From NCBI GenBank assembly GCA_946623755.1, contig CAMORK010000002.1, forward strand, positions 1 to 64,000: DNA of 64,000 nt, given 5' to 3'. Source of the stretch: an uncultured Butyrivibrio sp. (GTDB taxonomy: Bacteria; Bacillota; Clostridia; Lachnospirales; Lachnospiraceae). Each line of letters opens with the position of its first letter. The first letter of the stretch is position 1. Of this stretch, positions 9,837-18,808 are shown piece by piece. A program made the position numbers and the translations under genes. The notes under the pieces were generated by a model that saw only the letters and a program-made list of their open reading frames with translations, ran no database searches and was not told the origin of the DNA.

Positions 9837-9988
9837 CTTTTACATTTGTAAAAGTTTTGTTTGCGTATGTAAAATATAACACGGTTAAAAATATGTGTCA
9901 ACATAAATTTTTACATTTGTAACATTTTTAATTTACATTTGACACACTTTATTTTACATTTTATAATGAATACGGCGCTTACATGTAA
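9837..9988. promoter_or_regulatory. Divergent regulatory region with repeated TTTACAtttGTAA-type operators
   Basis: Perfect 18-bp inverted repeat CTTTTACATTTGTAAAAG (9837-9854), TTACATTTGTAA (9911-9922), TTACATGTAA (9979-9988), and additional TTTACATTT half-sites near 9932 and 9953. Confidence 0.65.
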
Positions 9989-10021
9989 AAGCACACTTTT
10001 TAAATATATCGGAGAGAATCA

Positions 10022-11071
10022 ATGGCAACTAAAGTTACCCTTCAGGATATAGCGGACGCTCTGGGAGTATCTCGCAACACTGTTTCAAAAGCAATCAATA
10101 ATACGGGAGTTCTGGCAGAATCAACCAGACAGAAAGTCTTGGAAAAAGCTATAGAGATGGGTTACAAGCAGTTTTCTTATGCCAATTCCGTTTCAGAAAT
10201 AAGAAATCCTTCCGTGGCACGAACAAAAGCCTCCGGAGAGATAGCTCTTTTCACCGGAAACTTTCTGAATAATTCACACTTTGCATCTACCATGCTTGAT
10301 AAGTTTCAGCATGAGATTTCTATATTAGGATACAGTCTGACAATGCACAGGGTCGATGAGCACAATATAGCAGACCTTAGTCTTCCCATTTCCTTCAGGC
10401 CCGAAAACACAAAGGCCATCGCCTGCATCGAGATGTTTAACCATCCCTACTGCGAGATGCTATGTAGTCTCGGCATACCGGTACTTATGATCGATGCTCC
10501 GGTTGCCAGTTACTGGAAGCCTCTTAATGCAGACATTCTTTTGATGGATAACTTTTCAAGTATCTATACTGTTGTAAATGATATGAGCAAGAGAGGTATA
10601 ACCTCTATCGGCTTCGTCGGTCAGGTCACACACTGTCGCTCTTTCTATGAGAGATTTATGGCTTTCAGAGAGGCAATGTACATCAACAATCTCTCTGTTA
10701 ATGATGACTACTGTCTCACAGAGGTTCATCCTCACGACGCTGATTACAAAGACTATCTCTATAAAGCACTTGAGAACATGAAGGACTTACCTGAAATGTT
10801 TATCTGTGCCAACGATTTCGTAGCACTTGACCTCTTATACGGTCTCAAGAAGATGGGTGTGGAATGTCCTCGCGACATAAAGCTCTTTGGCTTTGATGAT
10901 TCTCCGGAGTCCAAGATAGTAACTCCTTCACTCTCAACCAGCCACATCCATAGCCAGATCATCGGCTACTCCGCCGCCAACCTTGTAATGTCCAGAATCG
11001 AACAGCCGGATCTTAACTACAGGATCACCTATACAGAAACAGATCTTATCTACAGACAATCAACGGATTGA
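10022..11071 (+). CDS. LacI-family transcriptional regulator, divergent from the GH32/ABC operon
   Basis: N-terminal HTH VTLQDIADALGVSRNTVSKAINNTGVLAESTRQKV and a periplasmic-binding-like effector domain. Confidence 0.9.
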   Translation: MATKVTLQDIADALGVSRNTVSKAINNTGVLAESTRQKVLEKAIEMGYKQFSYANSVSEIRNPSVARTKASGEIALFTGNFLNNSHFASTMLDKFQHEISILGYSLTMHRVDEHNIADLSLPISFRPENTKAIACIEMFNHPYCEMLCSLGIPVLMIDAPVASYWKPLNADILLMDNFSSIYTVVNDMSKRGITSIGFVGQVTHCRSFYERFMAFREAMYINNLSVNDDYCLTEVHPHDADYKDYLYKALENMKDLPEMFICANDFVALDLLYGLKKMGVECPRDIKLFGFDDSPESKIVTPSLSTSHIHSQIIGYSAANLVMSRIEQPDLNYRITYTETDLIYRQSTD

Positions 11072-11090
11072 GGCTATTCCTCAATCCGTT
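11062..11090 (+). terminator. Hairpin terminator overlapping the stop codon of the LacI-family gene
   Basis: AACGGATTGAGG-CTATT-CCTCAATCCGTT, perfect 12-bp stem followed by TT; contains the TGA stop. Confidence 0.6.
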
Positions 11091-11146
11091 TTACTAATAT
11101 CACAGTAGAAACTCCGCTATTTTCCTTAGCCAAACAGGGCAACAAA

Positions 11147-11170
11147 AAAACCGCTCAACTGAGCGGTTTT
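11147..11170 (-). terminator. Intrinsic terminator of the tRNA-Pro transcript
   Basis: AAAACCGCTC-AACT-GAGCGGTTTT stem. On the minus strand it is followed by a T7 tract. Confidence 0.8.
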
Positions 11171-11176
11171 CATGAA

Positions 11177-11249
11177 TCGGAGTGACGTGATTCGAACACG
11201 CGGCCCCTACCTCCCTAAGATAGTGCTCTACCAACTGAGCCACACCCCG
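11177..11249 (-). tRNA. tRNA-Pro, anticodon AGG, no encoded CCA
   Basis: Minus-strand cloverleaf: CGGGGTG/CACTCCG acceptor, GCTC/GAGC D-stem, anticodon arm CTATC-TTAGGGA-GGTAG, T-arm GCGTG-TTCGAAT-CACGT, discriminator A73. Confidence 0.9.
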
Positions 11250-11368
11250 ATTTGGGTTGTCGCAGGTTTCTCAACCAGCGACAAAAGCTATTATATAACG
11301 TCGTCGCCATAAAAGCAACTATAAATTTAAATTTCAGTCAGATAATCGTATTGCCGTATATTTCTCTT

Positions 11369-12967
11369 TTAAATTTCCCAATTCATATAAACTATGAGCG
11401 AACACAGCAATGTAGCGGCCATACAGAAGTTCACAATAAATCTCAGTGCGCTTCCCATAATGCTCTTAACACCTCCGGAGCTGTTCCCGTTACCTGCGTT
11501 TTCCTCATCGCCACTTTTTTGCAACAGCACATACCCCAGCGATGTGAACACCAGTGAAGCTGTCATATATCTGAAGTCGCTCGAGCAGGTATAAGGATAC
11601 TTGAAGACGTACAAACAGAAGCTAAGGAGCATAAACACATAAGTTGACCACAGGAACAGATCCCTTAAGGCCGTCCCTTCCCCTGCTCCCTTAAGCGCCT
11701 TAACAGCATAGTATCCGATAAATACTACAGTTGTTATAACCGCAAGAATAATTGAAGCCACATAGGCAATCTGAGCAAAGGCAAGAAGGAAATCCCCGAT
11801 GTTCGCAGGATATGCTTCTGCAAAAAGACCTGTCTGGAACAGTATTACCCATGTGTTGTGGATTGCCTTGGCACTGAGCGGGTGGAAAGGGAAACCGACA
11901 TGAAGATCTGCGATTGTAGGTATTCCGATAATTGACCAGACCGAGAACTCTCCTGTGTACATTACAGACTCATTGGGAATGAGCGCCGGAGAAGGAATTC
12001 CGGGCTTCTCACCAAAAAGTATCAGATTTCTCACAATGTATGAGAGCCCTATCGGAATACATATAACTCCAAACACCACATACTGCAAAATAGTCTTCCT
12101 GATCGGAACAAGGTTCTTTGACTTTATAACATCCACCAGAACTATAACAAATATCAGCGCAATAGAGAACGCGCAGATAGCTGTATTTAGCTTGCTTATC
12201 ATTCCAAAGCCAAGAGAGAGTGCTATCAGGATAATATTCCTGTAGGTCTTTTCCCTGATCCAGACAAGAGTGCGCCAGATGGTTGTAAGCAGTAAGAGCA
12301 GTGCCAGAATATCGTTGTTTACTGAACCTGCAAGCACCATCATTCTGGGGTGAAAGGCAAATAACAACATTCCGAAGGTCATGAGCTTTTTGGATACACC
12401 GCTCTCCTCCAGTATATGAAGCATAACCATCATGCAAAGTCCGGAGTATATAAGAGTCGGGATCTGAAGGTTCTCAAAAGCCAGCAATTCGGGCACGCCT
12501 ATAAGTCTCTGGATAGTCATCCAGATTGCCTCAATGATATGGTGAAGCGGCGGATGATAATATCCAAAATACTCATACGGATCCATGTCCGGTATATGGA
12601 AGAATTTGTAAATATACTCCACATATCCGATATGTCCGTTGTTGATATTGGGAGTTCCGAAACCGGTGAAGGTTCCTCCGTCGTTCTGAAGTGTCCAGAT
12701 GTCCATAAATAGCACATAAGAGACGCGCATCAGCATTCCAAGAAATATCACATAGAGAATGCTTTTTTCGGAATACATATTTCCTTTGGCGAGCCCTGCA
12801 ATATAAAATGCCACCGCCAAAAATCCTATCAAAAAGATCACTGCAATCTGTGGTTGTCTCTCTGCTCCCGCAACAACTGAGGTTACAGGATTGCCCTGCA
12901 AGAGCGCTGTTACAAGCGCCATTATAATGATCATTAAAGTCCCAACACGATAAATCTTTTTTTCCAT
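11369..12967 (-). CDS. Polytopic membrane protein resembling GT-C (ArnT/PMT-like) glycosyltransferases
   Basis: Many TM segments, early acidic/aromatic loop (FGYYHPPLHHIIEAIW) typical of GT-C proteins. Confidence 0.55.
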   Translation of the reverse strand: MEKKIYRVGTLMIIIMALVTALLQGNPVTSVVAGAERQPQIAVIFLIGFLAVAFYIAGLAKGNMYSEKSILYVIFLGMLMRVSYVLFMDIWTLQNDGGTFTGFGTPNINNGHIGYVEYIYKFFHIPDMDPYEYFGYYHPPLHHIIEAIWMTIQRLIGVPELLAFENLQIPTLIYSGLCMMVMLHILEESGVSKKLMTFGMLLFAFHPRMMVLAGSVNNDILALLLLLTTIWRTLVWIREKTYRNIILIALSLGFGMISKLNTAICAFSIALIFVIVLVDVIKSKNLVPIRKTILQYVVFGVICIPIGLSYIVRNLILFGEKPGIPSPALIPNESVMYTGEFSVWSIIGIPTIADLHVGFPFHPLSAKAIHNTWVILFQTGLFAEAYPANIGDFLLAFAQIAYVASIILAVITTVVFIGYYAVKALKGAGEGTALRDLFLWSTYVFMLLSFCLYVFKYPYTCSSDFRYMTASLVFTSLGYVLLQKSGDEENAGNGNSSGGVKSIMGSALRFIVNFCMAATLLCSLIVYMNWEI

Positions 12968-12974
12968 TTTCCAA

Positions 12975-14018
12975 TTACCTGCTTAAATATTTAATAATGT
13001 TAGATGAAGTAACCTTTTCGTAAGGAAGCCTTATATATCTTCCGTTCTCGATAGTATATCTGTCCGAAAGCTCTTCAATACTGCCCCCGCGGGCAAGGAC
13101 GCTGGCGAGTTCGAACATTGCTGTAGCCTGTCCTTCCTTGTCATTGTATACTGTCCCCAGCATCTTGTCATCCCTGACAGCCTCAAGCCCCACGTTCGTT
13201 CCGTCTATTCCAAATATCACCGGCCATTTATTTCTTGGCACAGCCTTAGCCTCATAAGCATCAATTGCCCCAAGAGCCATATCATCATTGTTGGAAAGCA
13301 CAAGTTCAATGTTATAGCCATAGTCCTCAATAAACTGTGTAGCCTTGGTCTGAGCCTGAGCCCTGTTCCAGTTTGCAATCGCATATCCGAGCTTATCAAT
13401 CTCAATGCCCTGTTTTTTCAAAGTGTTGACAGAAGCCTCGGTCCTTACTATTGCATCCTGATGTCCTGCCTCACCTTCAAGCACGACATACTGGATCACG
13501 CCATCGCCGTTTTTATCGATATCTTTCTTGGTAAGACACGCCCAGGCTGCCAGTTCCCCCTCCATGACTCCCGATTCCTCAGCATTTGCTCCCACATAAA
13601 AGAGCTTGTTCCATCTGCCAATATCTCCTTCAACCAGTTCTCTGTTAAAGAAGATAACAGGCACGTCACTCTTCCTTGCAGCGTCTATAACAGCTGTCGG
13701 ATCTGTCCTGTCCACCAGATTCACGCAAATGACATCCACACCGTCTTCGATCATCTTCTTGACCTGTGAATTCTGAATCTGCTGACTTTGAGCCGCATTG
13801 TAAATTGCAATCTCAACATCCTCACTTTGGAACGTCAAAAAGCAGTCCACAAGCTGTCCCACAAAGGTGTCGTACTGATCATATACAGTGACACCGATCT
13901 TCAGTTTTGATTCATTCTTATTTACAGTCTGCTTTCCGCAACCAGCCAGTGCCACGGTCAAAAGACATATCGCCAGAAGCAGCGATACATAAACCTTTTT
14001 CATATTCATCCTCATCAA
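12975..14018 (-). CDS. MglB-like galactose/glucose-binding lipoprotein
   Basis: Lipobox ALAGCGKQ, DKNGDGVIQYVVLEGE calcium-loop motif, SNNDDMALGAIDA; no ABC partner genes at this locus. Confidence 0.82.
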   Translation of the reverse strand: MMRMNMKKVYVSLLLAICLLTVALAGCGKQTVNKNESKLKIGVTVYDQYDTFVGQLVDCFLTFQSEDVEIAIYNAAQSQQIQNSQVKKMIEDGVDVICVNLVDRTDPTAVIDAARKSDVPVIFFNRELVEGDIGRWNKLFYVGANAEESGVMEGELAAWACLTKKDIDKNGDGVIQYVVLEGEAGHQDAIVRTEASVNTLKKQGIEIDKLGYAIANWNRAQAQTKATQFIEDYGYNIELVLSNNDDMALGAIDAYEAKAVPRNKWPVIFGIDGTNVGLEAVRDDKMLGTVYNDKEGQATAMFELASVLARGGSIEELSDRYTIENGRYIRLPYEKVTSSNIIKYLSR

Positions 14019-14037
14019 TTCTTACTTCCAAAACAAA

Positions 14038-15015
14038 CTAGTGCTCTACAGGGAAAAGAATCCTCTGATTGCCCTCCTCAAACAGGTTATCCCTGTTCAC
14101 CACTCTGAAAGGGATCTTCTCATCCTGCATGGGTGTAAGCCTGTTATCAAGCCTTCCGGCAACTGCCGTCACCGACTGATAACCCATGTAATACTCATTT
14201 GGTACCACCATACTCTTTATCAGCCCATCATCCAGGTAACTGACATTTTTTATGGATGTTCCCACTCCGAAGATAGTCGGAATCTCCTCGATCTTTTGCG
14301 CGTATTCACACGCAGCCTCAAGTCCGTTGTTGTCGAGCGCAACAATTATATCTGCTTTTGTTTCGTTCTGTCGCCTTACAAGTCTGTCTGTCATACTTAC
14401 AGAATCATAATCCGACCAGGCAATCTCAGCTCCCGACGACTGAATGTTCTCGGTAAATCCCTGAAGTCTCTCAGAGAGAGCATTCTGTCTCAGATTTCCT
14501 GTTACTATTCCTATTGCTTTACCACTAAGGTCATTGCCGTAAGCAATCCTTACTTCATTGGCAAGAGCTCTTCCAAGTTCCACATTATCAGCCTGTATAC
14601 AGGCCGATCTTCCCTCTACATCTACGTCTGTATCCGCACTGGTATCAACGAGTAACAGAACTGCTTTTGAGCTTATATCCGATATGAGATTCTCAGTTCC
14701 TCTGCTTCCGGATATCTGCAAAACTATGCCGTCTGCGCCGTCGGAAATCTCCTCATTTATTATCTTGTACTGCTGGCTGAGTGTCAGATTTTTGCCTGTT
14801 GATACGATGTTCAGTTTAATATTTTTGTCCTTGGCCGCCTGTTCAAGCCCCGATATAAAAGAGGTCCACCTTCCCGAGCCGCTGTCGTCTATCACCACCG
14901 ATATTTCGGGAGAATCTTCTCTGATCCCGCTCAGGATCAGCGCCGAAGTCGAAGCCAGAAAGATAATGAACAAAAGGGTCGCCACCACAAGGATAAACAG
15001 ATTTCTATTTTTCAT
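14038..15015 (-). CDS. Sugar-binding periplasmic-type protein with N-terminal membrane anchor (sensor accessory)
   Basis: N-terminal TM without lipobox cysteine, then type-I PBP fold motifs; overlaps the histidine kinase gene. Confidence 0.75.
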   Translation of the reverse strand: MKNRNLFILVVATLLFIIFLASTSALILSGIREDSPEISVVIDDSGSGRWTSFISGLEQAAKDKNIKLNIVSTGKNLTLSQQYKIINEEISDGADGIVLQISGSRGTENLISDISSKAVLLLVDTSADTDVDVEGRSACIQADNVELGRALANEVRIAYGNDLSGKAIGIVTGNLRQNALSERLQGFTENIQSSGAEIAWSDYDSVSMTDRLVRRQNETKADIIVALDNNGLEAACEYAQKIEEIPTIFGVGTSIKNVSYLDDGLIKSMVVPNEYYMGYQSVTAVAGRLDNRLTPMQDEKIPFRVVNRDNLFEEGNQRILFPVEH

Positions 15016-16876
15016 CCTCTTTCTCCTTTCCGGACTCCAGCATTTTCCGGTTATCCTCGTTGTATTCTATTGCAGGCAAATGAATGGTAACTGTCGTGCC
15101 CTCATCAGGCTCGCTCTCTATCTTAAGACCATACTGCTGCCCAAACCTGAGCTGAATTCTTCTCTGCACGTTGATAAGCCCAACTCCCGAGCCTTTCTTC
15201 CTTACTCTTGTATCATCAGTTAAAAGAAGCTCTGTCTGGCTGCTGCTCATTCCAAATCCGTTGTCGGAAACAGTGATGTAAATATCTCCGTCATCGCCTT
15301 TAAATCCCCTGACAACAATCTCTCCGTCCTCCATGTCTTTTACGCCATAGTAGACTGCATTTTCCAGGATAGGCTGCACGATAAGCTTAACCGTACAGTA
15401 GCTCTTTATCGCCTCGTCAATATCAAACTCTACAGAAAAAGCATCCTTGAATCTGACCTTCTGGATGTTCATATAATTGCTGGCGTGACGGATCTCATCA
15501 CCTATTGGAATGATGGTCTTACCGCTTGATAAGCTGACTCTGAAAAGAGAAGCCAGCTGAGTTATCATGAATACCGCCTCATTATATTTTTCGCCCTCGA
15601 TCATCCATACGATGGAATCCAGGGTATTATACAAAAAGTGAGGATTTATCTGAGACTGAAGGGCATCAAGTTCTGCCTTTCTCTTCTCTTCCTGTGATGC
15701 CACCATGTCCCGCATAAGCTCATTTATCTGATCATAACTGTCTCTGAGTGTCCTTCCCAGATGTTCAACCTCTGAAGGTCCTCCGATATAAACACTCGGA
15801 TCAGCTTTGCCCATCTCTATATCTCTGATTGAATCATTAAGTCTTACAAGCGGTCTTGTAACGCGCCTTGCCACAAATCTGTTAAGTATGAGCATGGCAA
15901 GGAGAGTGATCGAGATTACCATCATTACGAAATATCTTATATCTTTCATTCCCATATAAGAGTTACTTGTGGGAATTACACTCACCAGCTTCCATCCCGT
16001 GTAGCTCATGGTATCAACTGTGACAATTCTTTCGCTGCCCTCAAATATCTCCTTGTGACTTCCGTCATCGTAAGAAGCTGCATCCAGATTGTTTTCCTTA
16101 AACAGACCGGCACTTATCTGCATAAGCATCGGGTGATAGATGATAGATCCGCTGTTATCCATAAGATATACATACTGCTCGGAAGGGTTGTTGTTGACCG
16201 CCTCCATCATATCTTCAATAACAGCGTAGTTCATATCAACAAGAAGAACACCCTGCTCCGGTACGCCGCCGTTATTGAGCTCAACATTTCTGCTGAGGGA
16301 CGTAACCCAGTAGTACTTAAAAGTAGGGTCATCAACGAAAATATTCTGAACATGCGGAAGTGAAAAATGAAGGTTCTCAGGCTTGGCAAGTGCTGACACA
16401 AACCAGGACTGGTCTGTAACATCCACGCCTTCCTTTTGAACACCTACGGGAGAAGCTGCAATAAGTCTTCCATCCTCTGAAAAAAGTGCAAGACTTATAA
16501 GATAGTCCTTGTGAGCCTCATACAGAAGGTTCATCTGAGATATGGGTGTTTCCTTACTGATGTCCTGATCCTTGACTACGTTGTAGTAGATGGCATCGGA
16601 CATTCTTCGCATGCTGCGCAGGTAGTCCTCAAGGGTAATTACGCTTTGATCCAGAGTAAGTTCAGTTGAGTCTGTCAGCATTTTCTCAGACCTTACGGCA
16701 AATCTCTGATAAAGAGCCACTCCCATTGCGAGCATACAAACTAAAGCTACAACTGTAAATGAAACTGCAATTGTAGCCTGAATACTTCTTGTGGCTCCGG
16801 ACCTCATATATCTCGAGATCAGCCACTGCATTTTTAAGTTATCGAATTTTCCCTTCAAAAACTTTTTTAAACGCAC
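15005..16876 (-). CDS. YesM-type sensor histidine kinase (dCache-like sensor, HAMP, His_kinase)
   Basis: LQSQINPHFLYNTLDSI phosphoacceptor motif, DNGFGMSS, GSGVGLINVQRRIQL. Confidence 0.92.
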   Translation of the reverse strand: MRLKKFLKGKFDNLKMQWLISRYMRSGATRSIQATIAVSFTVVALVCMLAMGVALYQRFAVRSEKMLTDSTELTLDQSVITLEDYLRSMRRMSDAIYYNVVKDQDISKETPISQMNLLYEAHKDYLISLALFSEDGRLIAASPVGVQKEGVDVTDQSWFVSALAKPENLHFSLPHVQNIFVDDPTFKYYWVTSLSRNVELNNGGVPEQGVLLVDMNYAVIEDMMEAVNNNPSEQYVYLMDNSGSIIYHPMLMQISAGLFKENNLDAASYDDGSHKEIFEGSERIVTVDTMSYTGWKLVSVIPTSNSYMGMKDIRYFVMMVISITLLAMLILNRFVARRVTRPLVRLNDSIRDIEMGKADPSVYIGGPSEVEHLGRTLRDSYDQINELMRDMVASQEEKRKAELDALQSQINPHFLYNTLDSIVWMIEGEKYNEAVFMITQLASLFRVSLSSGKTIIPIGDEIRHASNYMNIQKVRFKDAFSVEFDIDEAIKSYCTVKLIVQPILENAVYYGVKDMEDGEIVVRGFKGDDGDIYITVSDNGFGMSSSQTELLLTDDTRVRKKGSGVGLINVQRRIQLRFGQQYGLKIESEPDEGTTVTIHLPAIEYNEDNRKMLESGKEKEDEK

Positions 16877-16882
16877 GACTAA

Positions 16883-18481
16883 TTATTCCTTGCCGTTTTT
16901 GTATTTTGACGGCGAGACCCCGAACTGTTTTTTGAATACATAACTGAAATAATTAGGATCCGAATATCCTACTTCCTGGGCTATTATATAGGTCTTTTCA
17001 TCGGTCTCAAGAAGCATTCTCTCCGCCTTCTCCATCCGGTAATCGGTGAGATAGCCTACAAAGGTCTTACCGGTTTCTTTTTTAAAGACAGTGGAGAAAT
17101 AAGCGCTGCTGACCCCGAGGTAATTACATATAAAATCCACCGACAGATCCTGATCCGCATAGTGGTCTGCCACATATTCCTGTGCCCTTGTGACAAAAGA
17201 CCTTGTGGTGTCATTTCTCTTATAGTCGATCAGCTCGTGTATTTTAACGCATACATCGCCAAACCATGCTGTGAGCTCTCCCGGCTCCAGCTGCTGAACT
17301 GTAGCATATACATCGGTGTTCATATCAAAAATCTCAGAAAGCTCGAGCTGATTGGTCTTGGCAAATTTGTACAGCTCACTCACCAGCTCCATGACAAAAA
17401 ACCTGTAATTCTGTATTGATGCCTGAACCCTGGTATTATTGTCGATATATCTTTCTGCGGCGCTGCGAACCTCATCAGCACCTGACATTTTCATTTTCTT
17501 GAAGATGTCAAACAAAGAGTCCTCATCTCCGAAGGATGAATCTTCTTTTTCCTTGGGAGAAATCTCGGAAATGTTGATAGCCTTGGTATGTCCGTAAAGT
17601 ACTCTGTAAGACACCGCATCTCTTGCGCCCTGATAGGATGTATCAATTCCTGAAAGACTGTCTGTTACACTGCCTACGCCAATCGTGATATTCGCCTTAC
17701 AGATACTCTCAGCCAGTCTGCAAAGTCTGTCACAGTCATCGGTGAAAGCAGATGCATCCTTCTTAGAAGAGAGCTGCGCGATCATAACGGTACTGCCCTG
17801 ATATGAAAAGAACTTGCAGCCCCATTTTTCGTTCATCCTCTCCTCAAGGAGCTTGCGCACCGACACAGAAAGAAGAACAGGATTCATTCCATCCGGGATA
17901 TTTGACTTGCTGACATGAACTATTGCAGCCAGATAAACAGGCCCCGTAAGTTCAATCCTGTAATCAGACATGAATTTCTCTATCCTGTCATCCTCTATCC
18001 TGCCTTCCACCAGGGATGCAAAGAAATCCTCCTGCAAAAGAGGCAGTGAATCCATATAATAATTCTCAAGTTTTGCTACGTTTTGCTTCTCGTCTATATC
18101 GCGGTCAAGAGCCTCATGAACTCTGGTAAATACAGCCTTGAGCTCGTCGGCATCTATAGGCTTTAAAATATACTCCTCAGCCTCAAGTCTGATGGCTTCC
18201 TTGGCGTATTCAAACTCATCAAATCCCGAAAAGAAAATGATCCTTATATTGGGATAGAGGCGCTTTAAATTCCTTGCAAGCTCCATTCCATCCATATAAG
18301 GCATCTTAATATCGGACATAACAACATCAGGCCTTAGTTCCTCAGCAAAATCCAGAGCTTCAAGACCGTTATGTGCGTATCTGGGAGTCTCAAATCCCAT
18401 GTTCTCCCAGTCAAGTTTTTTCATGATCGCCTGCGCTACATCTTCCTCATCGTCCACAAGCATGACTTTATATCTGTTCAT
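16883..18481 (-). CDS. YesN-type response regulator (REC plus AraC HTH)
   Basis: MLVDDEEDV, DVVMSDIKMPYMDG, C-terminal AraC HTH IAQEVGYSDPNYFSYVFKKQFGVSPSKYK. Confidence 0.93.
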   Translation of the reverse strand: MNRYKVMLVDDEEDVAQAIMKKLDWENMGFETPRYAHNGLEALDFAEELRPDVVMSDIKMPYMDGMELARNLKRLYPNIRIIFFSGFDEFEYAKEAIRLEAEEYILKPIDADELKAVFTRVHEALDRDIDEKQNVAKLENYYMDSLPLLQEDFFASLVEGRIEDDRIEKFMSDYRIELTGPVYLAAIVHVSKSNIPDGMNPVLLSVSVRKLLEERMNEKWGCKFFSYQGSTVMIAQLSSKKDASAFTDDCDRLCRLAESICKANITIGVGSVTDSLSGIDTSYQGARDAVSYRVLYGHTKAINISEISPKEKEDSSFGDEDSLFDIFKKMKMSGADEVRSAAERYIDNNTRVQASIQNYRFFVMELVSELYKFAKTNQLELSEIFDMNTDVYATVQQLEPGELTAWFGDVCVKIHELIDYKRNDTTRSFVTRAQEYVADHYADQDLSVDFICNYLGVSSAYFSTVFKKETGKTFVGYLTDYRMEKAERMLLETDEKTYIIAQEVGYSDPNYFSYVFKKQFGVSPSKYKNGKE

Positions 18482-18496
18482 AGTTCACCCGATAGT

Positions 18497-18808
18497 TTAC
18501 TCAGCATATTTTTCATGTACAAACTTCCACATGAATCCCATGATCACGACAGCCACCACAATAAGAATAAGTGCAGCTATCGGATCAAAGAAAGAAACGA
18601 TTCCCATTGTGATTGCCGCTATGCCCAGGAAAATAATGATCAGCCCTGCGAAAAAAGTATACTCTCTTGGGTGTTTGATACTCTCCGGATTATCCTTTTT
18701 GATGATCTTCACATCTCTTGTAACGATGAGTCTGATACCAAAAAACATGCAAACGAGAAATGCCAGTATTTCGATCCCCATGTGATTAATTATTGTCTGT
18801 ATGTTCAT
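18497..18808 (-). CDS. Small membrane protein of unknown function
   Basis: Three predicted TM segments. Start MNIQTIINHM at 18808 with SD AGGAGAG; overlaps the upstream GGDEF gene. Confidence 0.6.
   Translation of the reverse strand: MNIQTIINHMGIEILAFLVCMFFGIRLIVTRDVKIIKKDNPESIKHPREYTFFAGLIIIFLGIAAITMGIVSFFDPIAALILIVVAVVIMGFMWKFVHEKYAE

Noticed and set aside
12009-12437. Minus-strand ORFs overlapping the GT-C-like gene in another frame
   Set aside because: Alternative-frame translations fully inside a better-supported polytopic membrane protein gene.
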